A stretch of DNA of 64,000 nt from Pseudomonas sp. A-1 (GTDB lineage: Bacteria; Pseudomonadota; Gammaproteobacteria; Pseudomonadales; Pseudomonadaceae): the NCBI RefSeq assembly GCF_004801855.1, contig NZ_SSTC01000002.1, positions 1 through 64,000 of the forward strand. Direction: 5' to 3'. Position 1 is the first letter of the stretch; every line of letters begins with the position of its first letter. The notes under the pieces were generated by a model. It worked only from the letters and a program-made list of their open reading frames with translations, was not told where the DNA came from and did no database searches. The translations under genes and the position numbers were made by a program. Of the stretch, positions 50,740-58,707 are shown one piece after another.

Positions 50740-51648
50740 TTACCGGCAGAGCGCCTCGCAGGGCACGCCGTCGTTGTTGCCGTCCAGCCGACCGTTGCCG
50801 CACTGCTGCAGGTGGAACTTCGCCTCCTCGCACGAGGACATCTGGCCGCACGTTTTCTTCGTCGAGCAACTGTAGCTGGTGCCACCGGCGCTGCCGCCGA
50901 TTGCGCTGCCGGAAGAGGTACCGGCTACGCGCTGCGCGCCGCCAGAGCAGTTGCTCAGGTCCACCTCTCCAACGTAGGGGTTGCCCCAGCCCATGGCGCA
51001 GGCCGTTGCCTGGTTGCGCCACTTCTCCCACGCGCTGACCGGATACTGGTGGTTCCAGGCCTCGTAGGTGCGGCGGTCCAGATTGGAGAGCCGCAGCTTG
51101 TAGCGGTCGGCCATGTACAGGTATATCCGAGCGGAGGCGCCGCGCACTTTTTCCGGCGGCATGGCGGTCTTCGCCTTGAAGTCCACCACCATGGGGCATG
51201 CGCCGTACTGAGTCGGCTTGCCGGTGACCATGCCCAAGGCGAAGTTCGATCGGTCGCCGTTCACCTCGCCGATGCTCGGTACCAGGTTGTGCAGGTCGGC
51301 TTCAGCCGCAGCGAATACCGGGTCGTTCGCTGTGCAGTTGTCGCGCCCGCCGGCCTGCCAGCACTGACGCTGGTGGCCGATCACCCATGCGGGCACGATG
51401 TGCTCCCACTCGACGCGGCTGGCTCGCTCGGCGTTCTTGCGCGGCTGGTAGCCGCAGCTCTCGAGGTCGACGCGATTCCCCGTGTATTCGCAGCCGCAGT
51501 AGAAGGTCCTCTCCTGACCGGCGTAGAGCTTCCACGCTACCTTCTTGGCTTCGTTGAAGGTGCGCGGAGCCTCGATGCCCTGGAAGGCGAGGGCGACAGG
51601 CGAGAAGAGGGCGAGCAGCAGGGTGGCTGCGAGGAGCTTGGAGTGCAT
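50740..51648 (-). CDS. Secreted endonuclease I (EndA/NucM) with Excalibur domain
   Basis: The 302-aa protein has a signal peptide (MHSKLLAATLLLALFSPVALA), the endonuclease I core with WEHIVPAWVIG (His-Asn metal-finger region) and DLHNLVPSIGEVNGDRSN, and after a Gly/Ser linker an Excalibur calcium-binding-like module (CEEAKFHLQQCG, RLDGNNDGVPC). It should cut DNA in the periplasm or outside. Located 24 bases after cI on the same strand, it is probably expressed by lysogens. Confidence 0.88.
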   Translation of the reverse strand: MHSKLLAATLLLALFSPVALAFQGIEAPRTFNEAKKVAWKLYAGQERTFYCGCEYTGNRVDLESCGYQPRKNAERASRVEWEHIVPAWVIGHQRQCWQAGGRDNCTANDPVFAAAEADLHNLVPSIGEVNGDRSNFALGMVTGKPTQYGACPMVVDFKAKTAMPPEKVRGASARIYLYMADRYKLRLSNLDRRTYEAWNHQYPVSAWEKWRNQATACAMGWGNPYVGEVDLSNCSGGAQRVAGTSSGSAIGGSAGGTSYSCSTKKTCGQMSSCEEAKFHLQQCGNGRLDGNNDGVPCEALCR

Positions 51649-51672
51649 GGCGCGTCCTTGCGTTGTTGGCTG

Positions 51673-52380
51673 TTATCGCCGGAGCTTCATCTTGGCCTCG
51701 ACGACCACGCCGATCAGGCGGCAGCGCTCGTCGATCGGGATCATACGATAGGCCGGGTTCAGTGGTTTCAGGTAGAGCTGGCCGGCGTCGGCCACCAGCA
51801 GCTTGAAGGTGGCTTCGTCGGCGTCAACCAACTTGGCCACCACCATGTCGCCCGGGCGCGGCTCGACGCCGGTGTCCACCAGGATCAGGTGCCCCTCGGG
51901 GATGCTCGGCGGTACCGGCGAGGTCATGGAGTCGCCGCTGACCTTCAGCCAGAACGCAGAACCCTTGGCCTGGTAGTCGGCCAGCTCGAAGGTGTCGTAG
52001 GCCCATGGCTCGTAGGCCTCGATGGCCTCTTGCCAGGCGCCGGCAGCCACCTGGCTGATCACGGGGTAGCGGTAGAGACGGTCGGGCTGCTGGGCGGGGG
52101 TGACGTTGCCGGATTCGGCTGTCTTGGAGCCTCCGTCGGCCTGTCCAAGGACGGCTGGCTCTGCTACTCGTTGGGGCGGCTCGCCATATGTGATTTGCGC
52201 AACAGACACCCCAACCGCGGCAGCAATTTTTTCCAAATCGGCAAGCGTCGGCTCGCGAGTGCCTGACTCGTAGTTGCCGACCCTTGATTGAGACTTCCAG
52301 CCACACGCACTGGCAAGCGCAGCTTGAGATAGGCCTGCTGCTTTCCGGTGGTGGGCGATGCGTTTTCCTAGCGTATTCAT
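51673..52380 (-). CDS. Phage repressor (CI-like, HTH plus S24 peptidase)
   Basis: The 235-aa protein has an XRE HTH (LSQAALASACGWKSQSRVGN, residues 17-36) and an S24 self-cleavage domain with Ala113-Gly114, nucleophile Ser151 in SGDSM and Lys193 in ATFKLL. RecA-stimulated cleavage would induce the prophage. It faces the Cro-like gene across three operator-like sites. ATG 52380 begins MNTLGKRI. Confidence 0.93.
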   Translation of the reverse strand: MNTLGKRIAHHRKAAGLSQAALASACGWKSQSRVGNYESGTREPTLADLEKIAAAVGVSVAQITYGEPPQRVAEPAVLGQADGGSKTAESGNVTPAQQPDRLYRYPVISQVAAGAWQEAIEAYEPWAYDTFELADYQAKGSAFWLKVSGDSMTSPVPPSIPEGHLILVDTGVEPRPGDMVVAKLVDADEATFKLLVADAGQLYLKPLNPAYRMIPIDERCRLIGVVVEAKMKLRR

Positions 52381-52393
52381 GTCGCTGATTCTA

Positions 52394-52453
52394 ATCACGC
52401 TCCGTTATAGGGCGGTTTCACTTATCGTGTTTGCGATCATCACGAAACGTGTT
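52394..52453. promoter_or_regulatory. Operator triplet between cI and cro (OR-like)
   Basis: Sites are ATCACGCTCCGTTAT (52394-52408), TTCACTTATCGTGTT (52417-52431) and ATCACGAAACGTGTT (52439-52453), spaced 23 and 22 bases. The third is the best match to ATCACG-N3-CGTGTT and lies in the spacer of the rightward promoter. The first overlaps a TATAAC on the minus strand that could be the -10 of the repressor promoter. Confidence 0.72.
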
Positions 52454-52459
52454 TATTCT
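52431..52459 (+). promoter_or_regulatory. Rightward early promoter (pR-like)
   Basis: TTGCGA (52431-52436) and TATTCT (52454-52459) are 17 bases apart and precede cro by about 26 bases; the best operator fills the spacer. Confidence 0.6.
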
Positions 52460-52485
52460 GTGCTCGTTGCCGATGGAGTACGCAC

Positions 52486-52710
52486 ATGAACCGTATTCGT
52501 GAAATCCGCGAGTCGGCTGGAATCAGCCAAGCCGACCTTCGCCGCCAGCTCAACTGGGGACAGGCGCGACTCGCTAACTACGAGCTAGGTATCCGAAAAC
52601 CTGGCCTGGATGAAGCTCGAGCCTTGGTTGGGGCGCTTCAGGCTCTTGGGGCCGACTGCTCATTGGACACTGCTTTCCCTCAAGAACCAGCCCACAAGCC
52701 CGCCGCCTGA
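52486..52710 (+). CDS. Cro-like HTH regulator
   Basis: The 74-aa protein has an XRE HTH (GISQADLRRQLNWGQARLAN). GGAG lies seven bases before ATG. As first gene after pR and divergent from cI, it fits Cro. Confidence 0.85.
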   Translation: MNRIREIRESAGISQADLRRQLNWGQARLANYELGIRKPGLDEARALVGALQALGADCSLDTAFPQEPAHKPAA

Positions 52711-52745
52711 CTCAAGCCCGCCAACCACCCGCGAGGAACCACCCC

Positions 52746-53099
52746 ATGACAAAACTCCGCGAAGACCGGCGCCGCAAGGCGCCCGGCACGCACCTGACCG
52801 AGGAGATCAAGGTGCGCGTGTGCGACGAGGACTACCGCGAGCTGATCGAGGCGTCGCGGCTGAGCCATGCCGAGAACCTGACTGGCTACGCCCGGGACTG
52901 CCTGTTCATCGGTCACCGCCTGCAGCAGGGCAGCCAGCGCGAGCAGATCCTGGCGGCGCTGGTGATGCAGCAGAAGGCCCATACCCTGGCGGCGCTGTTC
53001 CGCGGCGAGCAGCTGGATCCGGAGCGCCTGAGCGAGCTGCTGGCGGAGCTGGTGAAGCAGGCCGGCGAGGCCAGTGTGCGGAAACGGAAAAGCGCCTGA
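52746..53099 (+). CDS. Phage protein of unknown function (117 aa)
   Basis: The helical, charged protein (THLTEEIKVRVCDEDYRELI, then LTGYARDCLFIGHRLQ) resembles ribbon-helix-helix or mobilisation-type small proteins in its first part. It could be a CII-like regulator by position. GAGGA precedes the ATG. Confidence 0.6.
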   Translation: MTKLREDRRRKAPGTHLTEEIKVRVCDEDYRELIEASRLSHAENLTGYARDCLFIGHRLQQGSQREQILAALVMQQKAHTLAALFRGEQLDPERLSELLAELVKQAGEASVRKRKSA

Positions 53100-53118
53100 C
53101 AGGGCCTAGGAGGATTCG

Positions 53119-53316
53119 ATGTTCGCAAAGGACGTATGTGATGCGGCACTGGCGCGGCTGAGCCACGCCGAGCGGCAAGAACTCGACCGGGAGGCGGCCC
53201 GCCGCGGTTGCAAACCCAGCGAGGCCCTGGTGGCCGTGGCGTTGGAAAACCTGCAGCAGCAGCTCTACGCGCTGACCGCCTCGCATGGCCAGCGCCTGGT
53301 GCTGGTCAAGGGATAG
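53119..53316 (+). CDS. Small phage protein of unknown function (65 aa)
   Basis: The helical product (AALARLSHAERQELDREAAR) has AGGAGG before its ATG. It ends 70 bases before the replication gene. Confidence 0.65.
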   Translation: MFAKDVCDAALARLSHAERQELDREAARRGCKPSEALVAVALENLQQQLYALTASHGQRLVLVKG

Positions 53317-53386
53317 GCCGGGAGGCCTCGCGAGAGCGGGGCTTTCCGACATGGGAGGCCCTACCAGGGCGCAATGGGATTGCCGA

Positions 53387-54217
53387 ATGCCAAGTTTCCA
53401 GATCAACGACGATGAGCGCGAGGCCCTGCGAGGGCTGCCGATGCTGGCGCGCGAGATCTACGTGTTCGGCCTGCGGCCGTTCATGGACTTCTCGACCGGC
53501 ATCGTCGGCATCAAGCGCGGCGTCTCGTGGAAGTCCATCGCCGAGGAGCTGTACGTCGAGCCACACCAAGGCATCAAGGGCGGCGAGGCATCCGAGAAGG
53601 AGCTGCGCCGGGCCCTGGTCTGGCTGCAGAAGGCGGGTTTGCTCAGCCAGAACCAGGCCGAGAGGCGCCTTGTTTTCGAGCTGCTGCTGGCGACACGGGA
53701 TCAGTCCGCCCGAAATAAAGTGGGCAGTAAGTGGGCAGATGAAGTGGGCAGTGATGTGGGAGGGCCGCAGCCCAGTAACGACGCGGCTTCCACGGAAGAA
53801 GAGGGCAGAGAAGTGGGAGGGGGTGAATTGCCGAAAGTGGGCACACCTCCGGTATCCGGTAAAAGCAATCCTACAGCACACAACGCGTGCGAGGCGTTCG
53901 ACGCCCGTGACCGTTTCCCCATGCACGATGGCTGGGAGCCAGGCCGCAATACCTTCGCGGCGGTGCTCACGCGCAACGGCATGGCCAACGTGCGGTTCCA
54001 CCCTGATCAACTCCTGGAGTTCCGCAGCTACTGGATCGCCAGGCCAGACAAGCACCAGACGCAAGCTCAGTGGGAGCACCAGCTCGCCCAGCAGCTCAAG
54101 CGCACCACCCGAATCCAACAATCCAGACCCGAGGACATGGCCCATGAAGCCCGTGGACGAACTCCTGCGCGGCGCACGCGCAGTGCTGTCGACATCCTGC
54201 ACGACGACAACTGGTGA
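53387..54217 (+). CDS. Replication initiation protein with DnaT-like domain
   Basis: The 276-aa protein has an N-terminal winged-helix-like domain (MLAREIYVFGLRPFMDFSTG...VSWKSIAEELYV), a low-complexity acidic linker with repeats of VGS/VGG, and a C-terminal DnaT-type segment (HDGWEPG, FHPDQLLEFRSYWIARPDK). It is the O-like partner that would bind the origin and recruit a primosome. The start at 53387 is the MPSFQIND methionine. Confidence 0.78.
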   Translation: MPSFQINDDEREALRGLPMLAREIYVFGLRPFMDFSTGIVGIKRGVSWKSIAEELYVEPHQGIKGGEASEKELRRALVWLQKAGLLSQNQAERRLVFELLLATRDQSARNKVGSKWADEVGSDVGGPQPSNDAASTEEEGREVGGGELPKVGTPPVSGKSNPTAHNACEAFDARDRFPMHDGWEPGRNTFAAVLTRNGMANVRFHPDQLLEFRSYWIARPDKHQTQAQWEHQLAQQLKRTTRIQQSRPEDMAHEARGRTPARRTRSAVDILHDDNW

Positions 54218-54869
54218 TTCCGTGGAGAGCAATGTGCACGACCTAGAGGCCAGGGCGCGTACCGCCGTCAAGCGCGTGTTCGCCACGCTCAAGAGCAGCT
54301 ACCCGGCCTGGTACGAGCGGCATTACGGCGACGTGCGGGCCGAGAGCCTTGCCAAGCGGATCTGGATGACGGGCATCAAATCCCTGACCGATGTGCAGGT
54401 CGATCGTGGTCTGCAGCGGATGGTGCTGGACGCCGATTACCCGCCCAGCCTCAAGGAGTTCGTGAAGCTGTGCCTGCGCATCGATGGGGTCCCTGATGCC
54501 GGTACCGCTTGGTATCAGGCCCTGCGCAAGCACTACGGCCACGAGGCCGTGAGGGTGGCCGCCAAGCTGACGGGAACCTACGACCTGCAGCGCTCCGGCT
54601 ACGGCGACGTGGTGCTGCGTGCTGAGTTCGAGCGCAACTACGCCATCGTGGTGCGCCGCTTGGAGAACGGCGAGCCGCTCGATGGAGCGATCCTGAAGGG
54701 CATTTGCCACGACAGCCAGAAGTCGGTTCTTGAGCTGGCCGACGAGCACGCCGAGCAGCAGTTTCAGGAGCGCCTCAAGCAGCAGGGAGTCCCGCAGGCC
54801 GGCCAGGCGGCACGCTTGGCGCTGCTGGCCAAGCTGGGCATCCAGCGCGGAGAGCAGGCCCATGGCTGA
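54144..54869 (+). CDS. Replication protein P-like (helicase loader)
   Basis: The 241-aa protein resembles lambda P family helicase loaders: VFATLKSSYPAWYERHYGD, GLQRMVLDADYPPSLKEFV. It overlaps the O-like gene by 74 bases in another frame and has GAGGA before ATG 54144. Confidence 0.78.
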   Translation: MKPVDELLRGARAVLSTSCTTTTGDSVESNVHDLEARARTAVKRVFATLKSSYPAWYERHYGDVRAESLAKRIWMTGIKSLTDVQVDRGLQRMVLDADYPPSLKEFVKLCLRIDGVPDAGTAWYQALRKHYGHEAVRVAAKLTGTYDLQRSGYGDVVLRAEFERNYAIVVRRLENGEPLDGAILKGICHDSQKSVLELADEHAEQQFQERLKQQGVPQAGQAARLALLAKLGIQRGEQAHG

Positions 54870-55302
54870 CTTCCGCCCCATCGTGTTCACAGTCCCAGGC
54901 GAGCCCCAGGGCAAGGGGCGTCCGCGGATCGGCCGGGTCGGCCAGCATGCCCGCATGTTCACGCCGGCGAAGACCGTGGCCTACGAGGGCCTGGTAGCGC
55001 TCGCCGCCCAGGAGGCGATGCAGGGCCGCGACATGATCACCGGGCCGGTGCTGATCGAGCTGCACATCCTGCATGGGGTTCCGCAATCCATGTCGAAAAA
55101 ACGGAAGGCCATGGCGCTCGCCGGCGAGCTGCTGCCGATGAAGAAGCCCGACACGGACAACGTGCTCAAGGCCATCTGCGATGGCTGCAACGGCGTGGTC
55201 TGGAAAGACGACGTGCAGGCTACCGACGGAGTGTTCCGGCGCCGGTACAGCGAGACACCCGGCGTGAGGGTGCGGATCGTGCCGCTGATGGAGGGGGAGT
55301 AA
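54862..55302 (+). CDS. rusA: RusA-family Holliday junction resolvase
   Basis: The 146-aa protein starts RPIVFTVPGEPQGKGRPRIG and has KPDTDNVLKAICDG and VWKDDVQATD, giving the three catalytic aspartates of RusA. It resolves branched DNA after phage replication. The ATG overlaps the previous gene end. Confidence 0.92.
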   Translation: MADFRPIVFTVPGEPQGKGRPRIGRVGQHARMFTPAKTVAYEGLVALAAQEAMQGRDMITGPVLIELHILHGVPQSMSKKRKAMALAGELLPMKKPDTDNVLKAICDGCNGVVWKDDVQATDGVFRRRYSETPGVRVRIVPLMEGE

Positions 55303-55404
55303 TGCGCGCTTCCGCAGCCGCCCGCGCATAAAAAAAGCGACCCACCCGAAAGTGCAGCCGCCCGTGACAAGGCCAATGGTAGCACCTTCGGGGGAGGGGA
55401 TCGC

Positions 55405-55707
55405 ATGCGGTGGAGATCGCGGCATTACGACTGCGAGCAGCAGCTCACGCTGGACCTGACGGTTGTCGAGGTCGCGCGAGTATCGACCACCTGCGCATCT
55501 GGAACGCCGATCACCATCAACGGCGTGACCAGGAGCGCTGGCGAGTGGGCCGAGCTGCGCGGGCTGAAGTGGCAGACGGTGAAGATGCGCAGGATGAGGG
55601 GCGACAACTGGCGGGACGCGCTGGATCCGGAGCGTCCACGAGGTCTGTGGATGCAGGGGTGGATCCTCAGCAGCAAGCCTGGGCAGGAGGTCAGGGCAGG
55701 GCGTTGA
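55405..55707 (+). CDS. Phage protein with intron-nuclease-repeat/AP2-like DNA-binding motif
   Basis: The 100-aa protein contains ITINGVTRSAGEWAELRGLK, followed by a TVKMRRMRGDNW helix, as in small DNA-binding repeats of homing nucleases. Its place between replication and lysis genes is where late antiterminators usually lie. Function inferred only. Confidence 0.6.
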   Translation: MRWRSRHYDCEQQLTLDLTVVEVARVSTTCASGTPITINGVTRSAGEWAELRGLKWQTVKMRRMRGDNWRDALDPERPRGLWMQGWILSSKPGQEVRAGR

Positions 55708-55732
55708 CCGGCTGGGCCAGTCACATAGCGTC
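55704..55732 (+). promoter_or_regulatory. Repeated late-region motif, copy 1
   Basis: TTG (55704) then ten bases and CCAGTCACATAGCGTC (55717-55732). It precedes the holin by 34 bases. Confidence 0.65.
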
Positions 55733-55766
55733 GCCGGCACCTCATCACTGGACAGGTGCACGAAGA

Positions 55767-56024
55767 ATGGCGGCCCAGCACACGCACACGGAACTCGCGG
55801 CGGAAGTGGTCGGAGCCTCGCTTGGTCAGAAGGCGACGATGGCCGGCGCGGCCACCGGCCTGGTCGGCTGGCTGGCGCAGGTGAACTGGATCGGAATTGC
55901 TGGCGTGGTGATTGCCGCACTGGGCCTGGCGGCGAACATCTACTTCCAGATTCGGCGAGATCGCCGTGAATCCGCCGAGAGCACGGCGCGCATCGAGGCG
56001 CTCAAGGAGCGGTGCGAGCCATGA
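55767..56024 (+). CDS. Holin
   Basis: The 85-aa protein has a soluble head, two closely spaced hydrophobic stretches (ATMAGAATGLVGWLAQV, WIGIAGVVIAALGLAANIYF) and a basic tail, as in HP1/P2-type holins. It would permeabilise the inner membrane. Its stop overlaps the lysozyme start. Confidence 0.82.
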   Translation: MAAQHTHTELAAEVVGASLGQKATMAGAATGLVGWLAQVNWIGIAGVVIAALGLAANIYFQIRRDRRESAESTARIEALKERCEP

Positions 56025-56542
56025 GCCGGACACGTCAGGCTGTTGCGGTGCTCACACTGAGCGCGGCTGGCTTCCTTGGCTGGGTGGCTGGCGAGGGCCT
56101 GGTGCTGACGCCGCACATACCGACCCAGGGCGACGTGCCGACCATCGGCGCCGGCAGCACCCGCTACGAGGACGGCACGCCGGTGCGGCTGACGGACCCG
56201 CCGATCACCCGCGAGCGCGCCCTGCAGCTGGCGCGCAATCTTCACAGCGAGGAGGAGGAGCGTTTCCGGGCCTCGCTGCCCGGGGTGTCGCTGCACCAGG
56301 AGGAATACGACCTCTACCTCGACTTCAGCGGCCAGTTCGGCATCGGCAACTGGCGCAGCTCGAGCATGCGCCGGTACCTGCTGGTCGGGGAGTACCGGCA
56401 GGCGTGCGAGGCGCTGTTGCGCTGGCGCCGCCAAGCCGGACGCGACTGCAGCCTGCCGCAGAACTGGGGGCCGAAGGGCTGCAGGGGCGTGTGGACCCGG
56501 CAGCAGGAACGGCACCGCAAGTGCCTGGAGGCACAGCGATGA
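56021..56542 (+). CDS. Phage lysozyme (GH24), probable SAR endolysin
   Basis: The 173-aa protein has an N-terminal weakly hydrophobic helix (AVAVLTLSAAGFLGWVAG) suitable as signal-anchor-release sequence, directly followed by the GH24 active site EGLVLTPHIPTQGDVPTIGAG with Glu and the Thr of the triad. It cleaves peptidoglycan. Confidence 0.9.
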   Translation: MSRTRQAVAVLTLSAAGFLGWVAGEGLVLTPHIPTQGDVPTIGAGSTRYEDGTPVRLTDPPITRERALQLARNLHSEEEERFRASLPGVSLHQEEYDLYLDFSGQFGIGNWRSSSMRRYLLVGEYRQACEALLRWRRQAGRDCSLPQNWGPKGCRGVWTRQQERHRKCLEAQR

Positions 56543-57048
56543 TCAGCACGCGCGCTGTCACCTTCGTCGGTGGCGCCTGCTTGGCCACTGGCCTGCTGCT
56601 GGGGATGACCCTGCAGGGCTGGCGGCTCGGTGCGGAGCTGGCCGAGCAGGGAGAGCAGCATTCCAGCCAGTTGCAGCGCATAGCCGAGGAACACGCGGCC
56701 GCCATCGCCGGCCAGCAGCAGGCCCGCCAGGCGCTGGAGGAGCGCCTGCACGTCCTGGACACGAACACCACCAAGGAGCTATCCGATGCCCTCGCTGAGA
56801 ATGAACGCCTGCGCCGCCTCTATTCTGCTGCTGACGATGAGCGTCGCCGGTTGCGCATCGAGGTCCGAGTCGCCCAGGCCGACGCCGTTGTGTCAGCGGC
56901 CGCCGGCGCCGGCAGCATGGGCGATGCAGCCCGCCTCGAACTCAGTGAGCGAGCTGGACAGTCTGTTTGGGATATCCGGGCAGGAATGATCAGCGACCAG
57001 CAGAAGTTGGCCTACCTGCAGCAGTGGGCCAGGGAATTGATGAAGTAG
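56539..57048 (+). CDS. Rz: Rz-like inner-membrane spanin
   Basis: The 169-aa protein has one N-terminal membrane helix (FVGGACLATGLLLGMTL) and a long periplasmic coiled coil. It joins Rz1 to fuse the membranes in the last step of lysis. Confidence 0.85.
   Translation: MISTRAVTFVGGACLATGLLLGMTLQGWRLGAELAEQGEQHSSQLQRIAEEHAAAIAGQQQARQALEERLHVLDTNTTKELSDALAENERLRRLYSAADDERRRLRIEVRVAQADAVVSAAAGAGSMGDAARLELSERAGQSVWDIRAGMISDQQKLAYLQQWARELMK
56786..56989 (+). CDS. Rz1: Rz1-like outer-membrane spanin lipoprotein, nested in Rz
   Basis: The 67-aa product has a lipoprotein signal with lipobox SVAGC and a Pro-rich mature part (SPRPTPLCQRPPAP). It lies wholly inside Rz in another frame, the usual layout of embedded spanin pairs. 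Confidence 0.85.
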   Translation: MPSLRMNACAASILLLTMSVAGCASRSESPRPTPLCQRPPAPAAWAMQPASNSVSELDSLFGISGQE

Positions 57049-57054
57049 AACAGA

Positions 57055-57075
57055 CCCCGCCTCGGCGGGGTTTTT
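57055..57075 (+). terminator. Terminator after the lysis cassette
   Basis: CCCCGCC and GGCGGGG form a seven-base stem followed by TTTTT, five bases after the Rz stop. Confidence 0.88.
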
Positions 57076-57083
57076 CATGCCCG

Positions 57084-57112
57084 TTGCCTGTCGGTGCCAG
57101 TCACATAGCGTC
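57084..57112 (+). promoter_or_regulatory. Repeated late-region motif, copy 2
   Basis: TTG (57084), ten bases, then CCAGTCACATAGCGTC (57097-57112). It is just after the terminator and 33 bases before the next start. Confidence 0.68.
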
Positions 57113-57145
57113 GATGGCTCAACTACCGCGACTGCAGGAGCAGCC

Positions 57146-57403
57146 ATGAGTATCGACAAGATCAACGACGACACCTTCCTCTCCGTTACCGAGGCCATGG
57201 GGCTGGCAGGCGAGGCCCTGGAGAAAGGCGACGCCGACCTGCTGCTGGTCATCAGCCTGGCCGGTGAGCGCGAGAGCGCTGTACTCGGTGGCCGGGTGGA
57301 CACTGCGCAGGTGGAGCGCGTGGAGCAGCTTCTGGTCGAGCTCAAGGCGCGTGCCCGGGCCGAGGGCGAGGGTGATCACGTCCTGCATGTGTGGCGGGGC
57401 TGA
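57146..57403 (+). CDS. Small phage protein of unknown function (85 aa)
   Basis: The soluble product (SVTEAMGLAGEALEKGDADL) has GGAG before ATG 57146. It may be the first gene of the packaging block. Confidence 0.65.
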   Translation: MSIDKINDDTFLSVTEAMGLAGEALEKGDADLLLVISLAGERESAVLGGRVDTAQVERVEQLLVELKARARAEGEGDHVLHVWRG

Positions 57404-57434
57404 GGTAGGCCGGGTATGGCTGAAGAGGTGACGC

Positions 57435-58061
57435 ATGGCAGGCGGTGAGCGCAAGCAGATCGACTGGGAGGCGGTTGAGCGGGATTACCGAGTTGGCCAG
57501 CTGTCTCTGCGCGCCTTGGCGGCCAAGCACGGCACCACCCCAGGCGCGATCAGCAAGAAAGCCAAGAAGGAGGGGTGGACTCAGGATGCCAGCCAGGAGG
57601 TGCGTGAGCGGACCCGTGCGGCGCTGATCAAGGCGCCGGCGGCCGAGCAGGAAACACGGGATGGAAACGCTGTTTCCTCGGCTGGAAACGCCCCCACGCG
57701 GGAAGACATCGAGGTGGCCGTCCAGACCAATCTGGCGGTCATCAGCCGGCACCGGAAGGACATCGGCCATGGGCACCGGCTGGTCGGCCTGCTGTTCTCG
57801 CAGCTGGAGGAGGCGGCGCGGCATCGCGAAGAGATCGAGGACGAGATCGAGCGGGAGTGCTCCGGTGACGAAACCACCGCGCGGCGCACCCGCATGCTCA
57901 AGGCCGTGAGCCTGCCGTCGCATGCGGGCGTGATCCGCGACCTGTCGACCGCACTGAAGAACCTGATCCCGCTGGAGCGCCAGGCCTACAACCTCGACGA
58001 GGTGTCGAGCGAGGAGAGCTTCGAGGAGCGGCTGGCGCGGCTGGTGGGTGACAGCCAGTAG
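57435..58061 (+). CDS. Terminase small subunit-like protein
   Basis: The 208-aa protein has an N-terminal HTH (LSLRALAAKHGTTPGAISKK) followed by helical regions. The domain is typical of small terminase subunits that bind pac/cos DNA, and the large subunit follows three genes later. Confidence 0.78.
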   Translation: MAGGERKQIDWEAVERDYRVGQLSLRALAAKHGTTPGAISKKAKKEGWTQDASQEVRERTRAALIKAPAAEQETRDGNAVSSAGNAPTREDIEVAVQTNLAVISRHRKDIGHGHRLVGLLFSQLEEAARHREEIEDEIERECSGDETTARRTRMLKAVSLPSHAGVIRDLSTALKNLIPLERQAYNLDEVSSEESFEERLARLVGDSQ

Positions 58062-58067
58062 ATGGGG

Positions 58068-58096
58068 TTGCGGCCGCTCGCCAGTCACATAGCCTG
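58068..58096 (+). promoter_or_regulatory. Repeated late-region motif, copy 3
   Basis: TTG (58068), ten bases, then CCAGTCACATAGCCTG (58081-58096). It is 26 bases before the Gp49-like gene. Confidence 0.62.
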
Positions 58097-58122
58097 CCGG
58101 GCTCCAACCACTGGAGATCCCC

Positions 58123-58707
58123 ATGAACGAGAAGATCATCCACGCAATCAGCGCGCTCGGCTACACCGCCAAGGATCTGCTGAGCATTACCCGGCGCGAC
58201 GACCAAGCCACCTCCACCGCGCACAAGGTGCTGAAGGTGATCGACTCCCTGCTGGACAGCCTCGGCGAAGCATCCCCTACGCAGTCAGCGCGACTGGCTG
58301 ACGAGGCCATGAGCGTGGTGAACATCGCTGGCGGCTCGGCAGCTGCCCGCGAGGCCGAGCAGCGCGCCCTGGAGGCAAGCTTTGCCGCGCCGAGCGTCAC
58401 CCAAGACCGCATCAACGAGCTGCTGGCGCGCGTGACCTACCGCTACGAGCACCCGGAGGGCGCCACCGCAACCTTCGCCCACGCCTTCCTTGATGACGAG
58501 TTCTACCTGGCCACCGGCTTCTCCGCGTGCGTCAGCCCGGAGAACTACAACCAGGCCATCGGCGAGAAATACGCCGGCCGCAATGCGTTGGAGAAGGCCA
58601 CCGGAAAGCTGTGGGAGCTGGAGGGCTACGCCCTGTTCCAGCGCCTGCGTGATCCGCGTTGCAGCGGCAGTACCTGCGGCCCAGTTACCACCCTGGAGGC
58701 ACGCTAA
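58123..58707 (+). CDS. Gp49-family phage protein (N4 gp49/Sf6 gp66-like)
   Basis: The 194-aa protein ends in a domain with FAHAFLDDEFYLATGFSACV, NYNQAIGEKYAGRNALEKAT and LWELEGYALFQRL, as in the Gp49 family of unknown function. Its stop overlaps the next start (TAATG). Confidence 0.75.
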   Translation: MNEKIIHAISALGYTAKDLLSITRRDDQATSTAHKVLKVIDSLLDSLGEASPTQSARLADEAMSVVNIAGGSAAAREAEQRALEASFAAPSVTQDRINELLARVTYRYEHPEGATATFAHAFLDDEFYLATGFSACVSPENYNQAIGEKYAGRNALEKATGKLWELEGYALFQRLRDPRCSGSTCGPVTTLEAR

